From an uncultured Lachnospiraceae bacterium (lineage in GTDB: Bacteria > Bacillota > Clostridia > Lachnospirales > Lachnospiraceae), in the NCBI GenBank assembly GCA_910586205.1, contig CAJUGD010000033.1, forward strand, positions 1 to 40,832: 40,832 nucleotides of DNA, written 5' to 3'. The notes beneath the pieces were generated by a model. That model did not search any database and was not told the DNA's origin. It saw only the letters and a program-made list of their open reading frames with translations. The position numbers and the translations under genes are program-made. Below are positions 24,222 through 31,986 of the stretch, in pieces (the first letter of the stretch is position 1; each line of letters begins with the position of its first letter).

Positions 24222-25286
24222 TTATCTTGCCAGAGACTGGATCTGATCGATCATATCCTGGCCTACAATCTCAGTATAGTCTTCCCATACCTTCTCGGCA
24301 GCATTCTTAAACTCTGTCTTATCGATCTCAATCACTTCCACGCCTTCTTCCTTCAGCTTTTCCACAGCATCTTCTTCCTGAGAGAACCACAGCTCTCGCT
24401 CATGCTGCATCATTTCCTTTCCTGCCTGACGGATAGCGTCCTGATATTCCTGCGGCAGTGATTCCAGATAGCTTTTACTCATAACCACCACATCCGGCGT
24501 CATAATATGTTCGGTCATGGTAATATAAGGAGCCGCCTCATAGTGTTTCTGGGAGAAGTAGAAAATAGGTGCATTTTCTGCTCCGTCTACCACGCCGGTC
24601 TGAAGGGCTGTATAAAGCTCTCCCACTGACATAGGCGTTCCGCTGCATCCAAAGGATTCACAGAGACTCATAAAGATCGGTGATTCCGGCACTCTCAGCT
24701 TCATCCCCTTTACGTCTGCCAGAGAACGAATCGGTTTGGAAGAATAGATGTTGCGGCTTCCGGCATAGAAATAAGCAATACCTACCATATCCTCTCTCCC
24801 CAGCACATCGTTGGCAAAATATTCTCCAATCTCTCCGTCAATCACGTCAAAGAACTGATCCGTGCTGGTGAACATATAAGGAAGGTCAAACACCTGGATT
24901 TCCGGACAGTATACAGACAGCCCTGTGGTCATGCTTTTTGCGATCTGTACGGTGCCCAGGCCCAATCCTTCTATCAGATCCGCCTGATTGCCCAAAGCAG
25001 AATTGACAAACACATTGACCTGCACCTTTCCCTTGGTCAGCTCCTTTACCCTGTCAGCAAACCAGTAATAGGATTGGGAATGAGGATGATCCTCAGCCAG
25101 CACATCCCCCAGATTCAGCACATACTCTGCTTCCTGGCTTTCCTCTGAAGCCTCTGTCTGAACTGTCCCTTCTGTTTCCTGTGTGGCTGTAGACGGCGTT
25201 TCCTTTGTGTCGTTTCCTCCTGAAGAACATCCTGCCAGACTGACTGCCATTGTAAGCGCCAATATCATACTCCATGTTTTTCTCAT
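24222..25286 (-). CDS. dctP: TRAP transporter solute-binding protein DctP
   Basis: This 354-residue lipoprotein has the lipobox SLAGC with Cys20, then a Ser/Thr/Glu-rich linker to about residue 53. The binding fold has GLGLGTVQIAKSMT, FDLPYMF, the KLRVPESP motif with Arg198 (the residue that clamps the carboxylate of the ligand in most DctP proteins), and TGVVDGAENAP at 230-240. It delivers an organic acid to DctQM on the outer membrane face. It lies 52 bases after the shikimate-dehydrogenase-like gene with AGGAGG upstream. The ligand cannot be read from sequence; a ring carboxylate is inferred from the neighbours. Confidence 0.93.
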   Translation of the reverse strand: MRKTWSMILALTMAVSLAGCSSGGNDTKETPSTATQETEGTVQTEASEESQEAEYVLNLGDVLAEDHPHSQSYYWFADRVKELTKGKVQVNVFVNSALGNQADLIEGLGLGTVQIAKSMTTGLSVYCPEIQVFDLPYMFTSTDQFFDVIDGEIGEYFANDVLGREDMVGIAYFYAGSRNIYSSKPIRSLADVKGMKLRVPESPIFMSLCESFGCSGTPMSVGELYTALQTGVVDGAENAPIFYFSQKHYEAAPYITMTEHIMTPDVVVMSKSYLESLPQEYQDAIRQAGKEMMQHERELWFSQEEDAVEKLKEEGVEVIEIDKTEFKNAAEKVWEDYTEIVGQDMIDQIQSLAR

Positions 25287-25338
25287 AAAACTCGCCTCCT
25301 GATTTTATTTTTTTCTGTTTAAGTAACGGTTGTTCTGC

Positions 25339-26244
25339 CTATTTTTCTTTCTGGCTGCGTTCCATAAATTCCAACGCATCCCTGCGCATTATATCCGGAC
25401 TTACCGTTATTCCGGTCCAGATTTTAAAGGAACAGGTTCCCTGATGAGCCAGCAGATCCAGCCCGTTTACGATCCGGTGTCCCTGCTTTTCTGCCTCCAA
25501 AAGATATTCTGTTTTCAAAGGGGAATAAATAGCATCAAAGAAAATTGCCTCTTTAGCTGCTGCTTTGTAAGGGAAATGTTCCTTCAGATCTCCCTTGCCA
25601 TTGAGCCCGTTGGACGTAGCGTTGACGACCACATCCGTGTCAGAAAGCTCTGGCTCCCAGCTCTCAGCATCCCAGTCCAGAAGCTTTATGTTTATCTGAG
25701 GGCACCGCTTCGTAAGACGTTTTAAAAAGTCCTCAAATCCCTTGACAAATTCTGTTTCCCACAAACGGTTTGCCACAACAATCTCCGATACCCCCTGCAG
25801 AGCCGCCTGTGTTACTACTGCCTTGGCAAAGCCCCCCATCCCCATAACAAACACCTTTCGAATGATTCTTTCCGGCTCACATTTTTCTCTGACCGCGGTC
25901 CAAAACCCCATGCTGTCTGTATTATATCCTGTCAGATACCCATCCTTGTTCTGCACACAGTTTACGGCTCCGGTAAGCAATGCCTCATCCTTCAGTTCAT
26001 CTAAATATCCGCGCACAACCTCCTTCATAGGCATAGTAAATACATACCCGGCCAAATCTATACAGCGCAGGGCCTTCATCACACAGTCCGCGTTCTCTTT
26101 CCCGCATTTCATCGCCAAAAACACACAATCCAGATGAAAGCGGCAAAAGGAAGCATTCATGATGACCGGAGACATGGAATGAGAGATAGGATCTCCTAAA
26201 ATAGCATAAATTTTTGTCTTGGCATTAACTAGCTGATCTTCCAT
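25339..26244 (-). CDS. Shikimate/quinate dehydrogenase family protein (AroE-like, catabolic context)
   Basis: This 301-residue protein has the full AroE fold. The substrate pocket has SHSMSP (21-26), catalytic Lys74 in FTMPMKE, Asn95 in GAVNCV and Asp110 in YNTDSMG. The nucleotide motif is VMGMGGFAKAV (133-143), followed by ANRLWE, where NADP-specific enzymes usually have NRT, so the cofactor preference may differ. The GLDLLAHQG motif is near the end. It opens the TRAP/flavoprotein operon, not an aromatic biosynthesis cluster, so it is likely a catabolic or reductive paralogue that oxidises or forms shikimate, quinate or a related acid. The ribosome site AAGGAGG and a promoter with an adjacent operator precede it. 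Confidence 0.88.
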   Translation of the reverse strand: MEDQLVNAKTKIYAILGDPISHSMSPVIMNASFCRFHLDCVFLAMKCGKENADCVMKALRCIDLAGYVFTMPMKEVVRGYLDELKDEALLTGAVNCVQNKDGYLTGYNTDSMGFWTAVREKCEPERIIRKVFVMGMGGFAKAVVTQAALQGVSEIVVANRLWETEFVKGFEDFLKRLTKRCPQINIKLLDWDAESWEPELSDTDVVVNATSNGLNGKGDLKEHFPYKAAAKEAIFFDAIYSPLKTEYLLEAEKQGHRIVNGLDLLAHQGTCSFKIWTGITVSPDIMRRDALEFMERSQKEK

Positions 26245-26268
26245 AGCTGTACCTCCTTGTCTATGCCT

Positions 26269-26297
26269 AACATACCGGATATTCGGCTGTTAGTCAA
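26269..26297 (-). promoter_or_regulatory. Promoter of the shikimate-DH/TRAP/reductase operon
   Basis: On the minus strand TTGACT (26297-26292) and TATGTT (26274-26269) are 17 bases apart, about 25 bases before the first start codon. Confidence 0.7.
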
Positions 26298-26305
26298 ATT
26301 TTTCT

Positions 26306-26319
26306 TGAAAACGGTTTCA
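26306..26319. promoter_or_regulatory. LacI/CcpA-type operator upstream of the TRAP operon
   Basis: TGAAAACGGTTTCA is a CG-centred inverted repeat. It lies eight bases upstream of the -35 box. It also fits the CcpA cre consensus (TGWAANCGNTNWCA) at every position, so either the local LacI-type protein or CcpA could bind. The upstream position would also suit activation. Confidence 0.7.
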
Positions 26320-26373
26320 TGATGCATACACATTCCCTTATTCCAGATGTTTTAAATAAACAGGACCCTTTCT

Positions 26374-27381
26374 CTATTTTTTTCGAATATCCCGAACAGA
26401 TTCCCGAAAAATCATTCTTCCCTTGTTGCTGATATAACTGTACGGCGCACAAGATCCGCTTTCTATCTGTCTTCTCAGGCACTCAAAAATCTGTTCTGCG
26501 TTATCCAAAAGAGAATGCCGCAAAGTAGTCAGAGCCGGATCCAGATATTTTGCCTGGGGAATATCATCAAAGCCAACAATGGACACATCATCCGGAACCT
26601 TCAGACCGTTTTTTGTAATCCCTTTATAAACACCATAAGCCATAAAATCATTAAACATAAAAATGCCTGTAGGACGATCCGGCCTTCTCATCAGCTCCCA
26701 TGTCTTCTGATAAGCAATGTCATCCGAGGCCACATCCTGAATGATTGTCAGCTCCCGCCTTGCAATTCCATAATCGGCACAGGCTTTTAAGCATCCTTCC
26801 ATACGCTCTTGATTATACTGCCTCTCCTTGCCGTTGACAAAGACTGCAAGCCTTCTGTGTCCGTTTTCCAACAAATGGCTCATGGCCTGACAAGCGCCGT
26901 CAACATTATCAAGATTAATACAGGGAGCATTTAAGTCAAAGTTACGGTTGACCACAACCATGGGAATACTTCCCGCATAGGGGCGGATATGTTCAATATT
27001 ATCTGTAGACGCAATATAAAAAATCCCGTCCACAAACAAATACTGCAGCATTTTAAAATATTCTTTTTCTTTTTCAATATCTCCTAATGCATCGCAGAGA
27101 ATGAGGGCATATCCAAATTTTGCCGCGCTGGCCTCAAAGTATTTCACAACCTCCGGATAATAAGGATTCATAATATCCGGAATAATCAGTCCAATCAGCT
27201 TGCTGCTGCCTTTCTTAAGACTTCTGGCTGCAAGATTCGGCTTATATTTTAATTCTCTGGCCGCACAGATCACCCTGTCCTTTGTCTCCTGCTCTACAAA
27301 TGCTGCTCCTGAGAATACTCTTGACACGGTACTCGGAGAAACTCCTGCCATCTTTGCCACGTCACGAATGCCTGCCATCAC
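26374..27381 (-). CDS. LacI-family transcriptional regulator
   Basis: This 335-residue regulator has the N-terminal helix-turn-helix IRDVAKMAGVSPSTVSRVFS (about 5-24) and the hinge helix with NLAARSLKKGSSKLIGLIIP. It also has the periplasmic-binding-like effector domain (NPYYPEVVKYFE, VVVNRNFD, DVSIVGFDDIPQAKYLDPALTT). The start is GTG at 27381 or ATG at 27378; AAAGGAG is eight bases before the GTG. It stands between the SDR gene and the TRAP operon, and its family-type operators occur before both and before itself. It is the probable local regulator; the inducer is likely the imported acid or a product. Confidence 0.92.
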   Translation of the reverse strand: MMAGIRDVAKMAGVSPSTVSRVFSGAAFVEQETKDRVICAARELKYKPNLAARSLKKGSSKLIGLIIPDIMNPYYPEVVKYFEASAAKFGYALILCDALGDIEKEKEYFKMLQYLFVDGIFYIASTDNIEHIRPYAGSIPMVVVNRNFDLNAPCINLDNVDGACQAMSHLLENGHRRLAVFVNGKERQYNQERMEGCLKACADYGIARRELTIIQDVASDDIAYQKTWELMRRPDRPTGIFMFNDFMAYGVYKGITKNGLKVPDDVSIVGFDDIPQAKYLDPALTTLRHSLLDNAEQIFECLRRQIESGSCAPYSYISNKGRMIFRESVRDIRKK

Positions 27382-27445
27382 GATCCAATCTCCTTTAATT
27401 ACATTTCACAGCTATACTTCATCCTCTCAAACTGCGTCTCTTTCA

Positions 27446-27459
27446 TGATAACATTTTCA
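27446..27459. promoter_or_regulatory. Degenerate operator before the LacI-type gene
   Basis: TGATAACATTTTCA (minus strand TGAAAATGTTATCA) matches the local operator at 11 of 14 positions and is flanked by CATGA/TCATG. It may mediate autoregulation. Confidence 0.4.
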
Positions 27460-27541
27460 TGGCATTTTTTCTACAGGTTTTCTAATGTTCTTTTGTCTGA
27501 CATTTCTCTGTTTTGCCCACAATGCTTCTTGTCAGCCATTC

Positions 27542-28330
27542 CTACAAACGGCGGATATGGAATCCTCCGTCTACATCAATAGAATTGCCTGTGGTATAGC
27601 AGAAATCATCAGAACAGAAAGCTCTTACTGCTTTCGCCACATCTTCCGGCAATCCCCACCGGGCAATCGGAAACAGGCCCTGTTGAATCAATCCCTCATA
27701 CTTTTCTTCCACTGCGGCAGTCATATCTGTACGAATCACCCCCGGCCGTATTTCGTATACGTAAATCTTCTCAGAGGCCAGCCGGTCTGCATACAGCTTG
27801 GTAAGCATGGAAATCCCTGCCTTTGAGATACAGTATTCTCCCCGGTTGACAGAAGACACTTGGCTTGAACAGGAGGAAATATTGATAATGGTTCCCCTCT
27901 TACTGCCATAGACGGGCTGGGTGCACATCTGATTGGCTACCAACTGAGTCATAAACATATTGCCTTTGGTGTTGATGTTCATAACATAGTCATAGCTTTC
28001 TTCTGTCATATCCAGCAAATCTGCCCGAACCTTCGGCGCCACTCCGGCATTATTCACCAAAACGTGGATCTCCCCAAAATGCTCTGTCACCTCTCTGACA
28101 ATTCTTCTGCGATCCTCCGTGTTTCCCACATCTCCGGAAAACCAATTGTATTTTACTGCTGCTTCCTGGAGGATTTTCGTGGATTCCGGATAAAAGTTTT
28201 CTGGCTTAGTAGCCATGATCGCCAGCTGATATCCAGCCAGCCCCAGCTCCCGTGCCACAGCAAGGCCAATCCCACGGCTCCCGCCTGTGACAAATGCTGT
28301 TTTTTTAATGGTTTCTGACGGCAAAAGCAT
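27542..28330 (-). CDS. Short-chain dehydrogenase/reductase (SDR)
   Basis: This classical SDR has about 262 residues. Landmarks are the cofactor motif VTGGSRGIGLAVA, NNAG in the VLVNNAGVAPK strand, the catalytic Ser in NISSCSSQVS, the YCISK motif with catalytic Tyr and Lys, and the C-terminal TTGNSIDVDGGFHI typical of FabG-like enzymes. It interconverts a hydroxyl and a ketone with NAD(P)H. I prefer the ATG at 28330 (or TTG at 28324, better spaced from AAGGAG) over the upstream ATG at 28357, which has no ribosome site and abuts an operator. It has its own tightly controlled promoter with two operators, so it belongs to the LacI-type regulon, presumably acting on the same ring acid. Confidence 0.9.
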   Translation of the reverse strand: MLLPSETIKKTAFVTGGSRGIGLAVARELGLAGYQLAIMATKPENFYPESTKILQEAAVKYNWFSGDVGNTEDRRRIVREVTEHFGEIHVLVNNAGVAPKVRADLLDMTEESYDYVMNINTKGNMFMTQLVANQMCTQPVYGSKRGTIINISSCSSQVSSVNRGEYCISKAGISMLTKLYADRLASEKIYVYEIRPGVIRTDMTAAVEEKYEGLIQQGLFPIARWGLPEDVAKAVRAFCSDDFCYTTGNSIDVDGGFHIRRL

Positions 28331-28358
28331 CTCTCCTTTCTGAATTTCAGGTTTCATA

Positions 28359-28372
28359 AGAAACCGTTTTCA
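28359..28372. promoter_or_regulatory. LacI/CcpA-type operator 2 of the SDR gene
   Basis: On the minus strand this reads TGAAAACGGTTTCT, about +7 to +20 of the SDR transcript. With operator 1 it forms a perfect 14-base inverted repeat (AAACCGTTTTCATG / CATGAAAACGGTTT). Confidence 0.7.
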
Positions 28373-28385
28373 TGTTATATTATAT

Positions 28386-28414
28386 ATATTATCTCATGAA
28401 AACGGTTTTGTCAA
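28386..28414 (-). promoter_or_regulatory. Promoter of the SDR gene
   Basis: On the minus strand TTGACA (28414-28409) and TAATAT (28391-28386) are exactly 17 bases apart. The spacer contains an operator, a classic repression layout. Confidence 0.75.
28397..28410. promoter_or_regulatory. LacI/CcpA-type operator 1 of the SDR gene
   Basis: TGAAAACGGTTTTG lies between the -35 and -10 boxes of the SDR promoter and matches the site at 26306 in 12 of 14 positions. Confidence 0.7.
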
Positions 28415-28480
28415 GATTTTTTTGTGCAGTTTTAATCTAAAGAATCGGGTTTAAATTTTTAATATGCCGCTCTGTTTAGG

Positions 28481-28807
28481 CTACTTTTTCATGTTTTTGC
28501 TGGATCCTAAGTTCAAAAATCTTCTAGCAAACAAGTCTGCAACGGATTTCAGAGCTTTTAACCCTGGTATAATACAAATGGAAATAAGCAGATAAATTAT
28601 AATTATATCTATCAGCAGCCCTATTGGGTTTAAATGCATAGACATGAATGGATTTATGCCGATTTTCGTATCATAAACCGATAGGAATGACATAGGAAAG
28701 CCTGCTTGATACTCAAAATTGTTTTTTACGTCAAAAGGCAGGAAATACACCAAAACAAGCTCTGTCCACAATGCTGAATTTAATATTTTCCAATTCATAT
28801 GTTTCAT
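28481..28807 (-). CDS. Small hypothetical membrane protein
   Basis: The 108-residue product has one weak N-terminal hydrophobic stretch (ALWTELVLVYFLPF) and one strong membrane segment (IGLLIDIIIIYLLISICIIP), then a basic C-terminus. I recognise no family. The ATG at 28807 has GGAGA four bases upstream; an upstream ATG at 28834 lacks a ribosome site. It follows the diguanylate cyclase gene by 47 bases on the same strand and may share its transcript. Confidence 0.6.
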   Translation of the reverse strand: MKHMNWKILNSALWTELVLVYFLPFDVKNNFEYQAGFPMSFLSVYDTKIGINPFMSMHLNPIGLLIDIIIIYLLISICIIPGLKALKSVADLFARRFLNLGSSKNMKK

Positions 28808-28854
28808 AATTTCTCCCATAGGAATTATCCACATTTTCTAACTATACTCACATT

Positions 28855-30246
28855 CTAAGAGTCTGCTCCGGAAAGGGTACATGATTTTACCGCAAAACAA
28901 GCACGTCCGTTGTCTTTTGCTTTATACAGCATATGATCCGTTTCCGTCAGGATATGGTTCATATGCTGGGGAAAAACAAATTCATATGCACCGATACTGC
29001 AGCTTATCTTTTTGTCTGGCAGCGTACCGGAGATACACTGTAAAAACTGCTCCAGCCGCCGTTCCAAATCCTGCCGCGGCAAAGGGTTCTCAATCATAAC
29101 GGCAAATTCGTCTCCTCCTATTCTTCCCACCTTTCCATCCTCTCCAAATGTTTTCTGCAGATTCACCGCAATCTCTCTTAAAACCTTATCTCCCACAGAA
29201 TGCCCAAAGGTGTCATTGATTTCCTTAAAATAATCTGCATCCACAAACAAAAACCAGCCTCTCTTTTTCAAATCTGCGGTGTTTGCTTTCTGTATTTTAT
29301 CGCAATGATAAAAAAACATTCTTCTGCCCATAATACCAGTAAGCTCATCCAATTCTCCCCGGTATTCCTTATATGCCATATATTTATAAATAGAAACCAG
29401 CAAAATAACGGAAATGATATTCAAGGAAAAAAGCGCAATCAAAAACTGTATCTGTAAAAACAGCAGATCCGAAGCAATATTATTTGTTACTGCTATGCCA
29501 TGCCGTTCCAGCATAAAAGACGCTCTCTCGGAGAAATAAACTGCCGCACAAACCGCCATACATAACATAAATAGTTCAAATGCAGCAAAAAACAGATTCA
29601 TTTTTTCCGATGTGTAAGGGCTGTGAACAGACTGATCAATACACATCTTAATGTTTTGCATTACATTGCTCTGATAAAGAATCCACAGCAATTCAACTGC
29701 CATTACACAGATCGCGGCAAAGACTGCATCACCCCAGTCCCATTGCAGCGCTGAGCTGTAATGATATCCAAGACGGGGAAACAATATCCCCATTGCAGAA
29801 TAAACAATCAGCGAATGGATCTTCGGAGCAATCATGGAAATCACGCCTCTCCACAGACGATGATACTTTGCCTGTCTCACCGATAGATATGCTGCTCCGA
29901 TGAGGAATCCAAATAAGGCTCTTGTTCCAATACTCAGCAATATGCTGTTCAACGGAGCTTCGCTTAAAAACGGAGAAAACACAGCATCAGCGGGAAAAAC
30001 ATAAGAAGCAGAGGCTTTATACATACTGGCAATCCCAAAAACAGCCCCCACGGCAGCAGACTGTAACGGACTAAAAAGGCTTCCTGCCACCAGAATAGGA
30101 ATGTATGCGATTGTAACAGAAATAGGCGGCAAATGAATATACCCCAGAAAAGTAAAAGACATCAAAAGTTCAGCCGCAATCAAAACACACAGAACATAAC
30201 GGTCAAAACAGCAATCATCCCACAGCTTTTTTGTTGATTTTATCAT
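28855..30246 (-). CDS. Membrane diguanylate cyclase with ECF-S-like sensor region
   Basis: This is a 463-residue protein. The N-terminal 190 residues hold five to six membrane segments. Their pattern (ITIAYIP-like then LVAGSLFSPLQSAAVGAVFG and a SIGTRALFGFLIG helix) resembles the substrate-binding S components of ECF vitamin transporters. Two further membrane segments follow (about 218-238 and 260-286). The GGDEF domain (about 300-460) has DELTG (300-304), DADYFK (336-341), NDTFGHSVGD and the active-site GGDEF (377-381), so it should make cyclic di-GMP. No RxxD product-inhibition site precedes GGDEF. A small-molecule sensor role for the membrane part is inferred. It is divergent from a phosphodiesterase-type gene with promoters facing apart. 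Confidence 0.88.
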   Translation of the reverse strand: MIKSTKKLWDDCCFDRYVLCVLIAAELLMSFTFLGYIHLPPISVTIAYIPILVAGSLFSPLQSAAVGAVFGIASMYKASASYVFPADAVFSPFLSEAPLNSILLSIGTRALFGFLIGAAYLSVRQAKYHRLWRGVISMIAPKIHSLIVYSAMGILFPRLGYHYSSALQWDWGDAVFAAICVMAVELLWILYQSNVMQNIKMCIDQSVHSPYTSEKMNLFFAAFELFMLCMAVCAAVYFSERASFMLERHGIAVTNNIASDLLFLQIQFLIALFSLNIISVILLVSIYKYMAYKEYRGELDELTGIMGRRMFFYHCDKIQKANTADLKKRGWFLFVDADYFKEINDTFGHSVGDKVLREIAVNLQKTFGEDGKVGRIGGDEFAVMIENPLPRQDLERRLEQFLQCISGTLPDKKISCSIGAYEFVFPQHMNHILTETDHMLYKAKDNGRACFAVKSCTLSGADS

Positions 30247-30358
30247 AAGTCCCTCTCAGCTCACCAGGCACAGCATCTGAATATGCTGCTGTACCTTTTT
30301 CATTTAAGCAAGTATAGAACAAGTTTCATAGCAGCCAGATGTTACGATAGTTCCAATA

Positions 30359-30387
30359 ACTATAGCTCAATTTAAGGGAAAAGTCAA
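30359..30387 (-). promoter_or_regulatory. Promoter of the diguanylate cyclase gene
   Basis: On the minus strand TTGACT (30387-30382) and TATAGT (30364-30359) are 17 bases apart. The -35 boxes of this and the divergent promoter are only 23 bases apart. Confidence 0.6.
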
Positions 30388-30410
30388 TCTGCTATTCATT
30401 TCTTTATCGG

Positions 30411-30439
30411 TTGAAAATCCCATTCCCCTGTGGTATGAT
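30411..30439 (+). promoter_or_regulatory. Promoter of the HD-GYP gene
   Basis: TTGAAA (30411-30416) and TATGAT (30434-30439) are 17 bases apart, about 45 bases before the start codon. Confidence 0.65.
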
Positions 30440-30450
30440 TATGCTGAAAG

Positions 30451-30471
30451 AAACAGTCCTGCAGACTGTTT
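30451..30471 (+). promoter_or_regulatory. Leader hairpin before the HD-GYP gene
   Basis: AAACAGTC and GACTGTTT form a perfect 8-base stem with a CTGCA loop. It begins near the predicted transcript start and ends next to the ribosome site AGAGG. A role in translation or mRNA stability is possible. Confidence 0.5.
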
Positions 30472-30484
30472 AGAGGTTAAAAGT

Positions 30485-31738
30485 ATGGAGATTATACATA
30501 GCAGCAAGGTAATGACCGTAATTCGCCGCGGATTGAATCTGATCGATAAAAGGTTAATCGATCACGGAGCAAAAGTAATGCTTGTTGTGCAGGACATGCT
30601 GAGAGCAGATAACTGTCAGGACGCATTAACCTGGAAAAACCTAAGCATCCTGGCATTGCTTCACGATGTGGGCGCTTACCGCACAGAGGATATCAACAAT
30701 CTTGTAAAATTTGAGATTGGAAATGTATGGGAGCACTCCATTTACGGATATCTGTTTTTAAGAGAATTTACTTCTCTTAAAGAATGGGCTGAGGTAGCGC
30801 TCTATCACCACGCTGACTACAGCAGCATGGCAGATCAGCCGGAATGGCTCAGGCTGAACGCCCAGATTCTTCACACCGCAGACCGGGCAGTGGTGTGGCA
30901 TGATGAGGTGAAACGTTCAGAGGAAGAATTAGAAAAGCATTTTGCAAAGGGAATAGGCAGAAGCTTTTCACCAAAAGCTATTGAACTTTGGCAAAAATGT
31001 CAGAAGTTTGGAACTTTTTCCAAGTTAGATGATCCCAAATATCTGGATACATCATTGGATTCTTGTTTATTTGATGAACATGATTCCCTGGACTATCTGA
31101 CCATGATGATTCACACCATTGATTTCAGAAGCCGTGTCACGGTTACCCACACAGTAGGGGTGATGGAGATCGGGTTTCGTCTGGCTCGGAAAATGGAACT
31201 TCCGGAACATGTCTGCCAGCAAATTTACTATGGAGCCATGCTGCATGATTTAGGAAAAATCGGGATTCCTGTTTCCATTCTCGAGATGCCAGGGCGCCTG
31301 TCTCCAGAGGAAATGAATATTATGCGTCAGCACGTTGTCTTAAGCGGTCAGATCCTGGATGGCTGTGTTGATGAGACGATTGCCCGGATTGCCCTGCGGC
31401 ATCATGAAAAGCTGGATGGCGCTGGCTACCCTCTTGGACTTACCGGGGATGAGCTGACCTTGCCGGAACGTCTCTTGGCAGTAGCAGATATTGCCAGTGC
31501 ACTATGTATGAGCCGCAGCTATAAGGAAGCGTATCCAAAGGAACGCTGTCTGGCTATTCTTTGGGATATGTGCCAGAAAGGGCAGATAGACAAAGAGATT
31601 GTATCTGTTCTGGATAGCTGTTTTGATGAAATTATGGAACAATCCAACGAGGCATGTCAGCCAGTAAGAGATGCCTATGATCGGATCAGCCGGGAATATC
31701 AGTCCCTTTTAAAAAAATATGCAGACAGAACCATTTAA
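30485..31738 (+). CDS. Tandem HD / HD-GYP domain protein, probable cyclic di-GMP phosphodiesterase
   Basis: This 417-residue soluble protein has two HD-type domains. The first has HD at 60-61 (ALLHDVGAY), His84 and HH at 108-109, a degenerate-looking metal site. The second is a full HD-GYP domain with HDLGKIGIP at 254-262 and HHEKLDGAGYP at 306-316. HD-GYP proteins hydrolyse cyclic di-GMP to GMP or act as effectors. Tandem architecture with an N-terminal HD half is known in Clostridia. It is divergent from the diguanylate cyclase, so synthesis and breakdown are encoded together. A hairpin at 31760-31789 follows the gene. Confidence 0.88.
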   Translation: MEIIHSSKVMTVIRRGLNLIDKRLIDHGAKVMLVVQDMLRADNCQDALTWKNLSILALLHDVGAYRTEDINNLVKFEIGNVWEHSIYGYLFLREFTSLKEWAEVALYHHADYSSMADQPEWLRLNAQILHTADRAVVWHDEVKRSEEELEKHFAKGIGRSFSPKAIELWQKCQKFGTFSKLDDPKYLDTSLDSCLFDEHDSLDYLTMMIHTIDFRSRVTVTHTVGVMEIGFRLARKMELPEHVCQQIYYGAMLHDLGKIGIPVSILEMPGRLSPEEMNIMRQHVVLSGQILDGCVDETIARIALRHHEKLDGAGYPLGLTGDELTLPERLLAVADIASALCMSRSYKEAYPKERCLAILWDMCQKGQIDKEIVSVLDSCFDEIMEQSNEACQPVRDAYDRISREYQSLLKKYADRTI

Positions 31739-31759
31739 AAATCTTAGATTCCCATAATG

Positions 31760-31789
31760 TGGACAGCTATCTTTTTCGATAACTGTCCA
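31760..31789. terminator. Hairpin downstream of the HD-GYP gene
   Basis: TGGACAGCTATC (31760-31771) and GATAACTGTCCA (31778-31789) form a 12-base stem with one mismatch (a G-U pair on the minus strand) and a six-base loop. No T-run follows, so it is only a weak terminator candidate. Confidence 0.4.
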
Positions 31790-31920
31790 TCCATATGATC
31801 ACACCCCCTTATTTTCATCCAATCTCTTGTGACATTCCTTATCCCACAAACTGTAACCAATTAAGAAATCAAGACAAAGCCTAAAATTCAGGAAACAGCA
31901 CAAAGCTTATATCTACAGCA

Positions 31921-31950
31921 TTGTTGATGCCAGCAAAACAGAGATATAAT
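31921..31950 (+). promoter_or_regulatory. Possible promoter of the radical SAM gene
   Basis: TTGTTG (31921-31926) and TATAAT (31945-31950) are 18 bases apart, about 37 bases before the start. The -10 is perfect. Confidence 0.5.
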
Positions 31951-31986
31951 CATGTAAAGCATACAAAATATGGAGAAGGTTAAAGT

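Noticed and set aside
25339..26244. Biosynthetic AroE of the aromatic amino acid pathway
   Set aside because: No other aro genes are nearby and it is the lead gene of a TRAP/reductase operon, so a housekeeping role is less likely, although the active site is canonical.
31760..31789. IS end, because it begins TGTGGACAG like the IS3 remnant at 1509
   Set aside because: The likeness stops after nine bases and no transposase or second end is near; it is better described as a hairpin.
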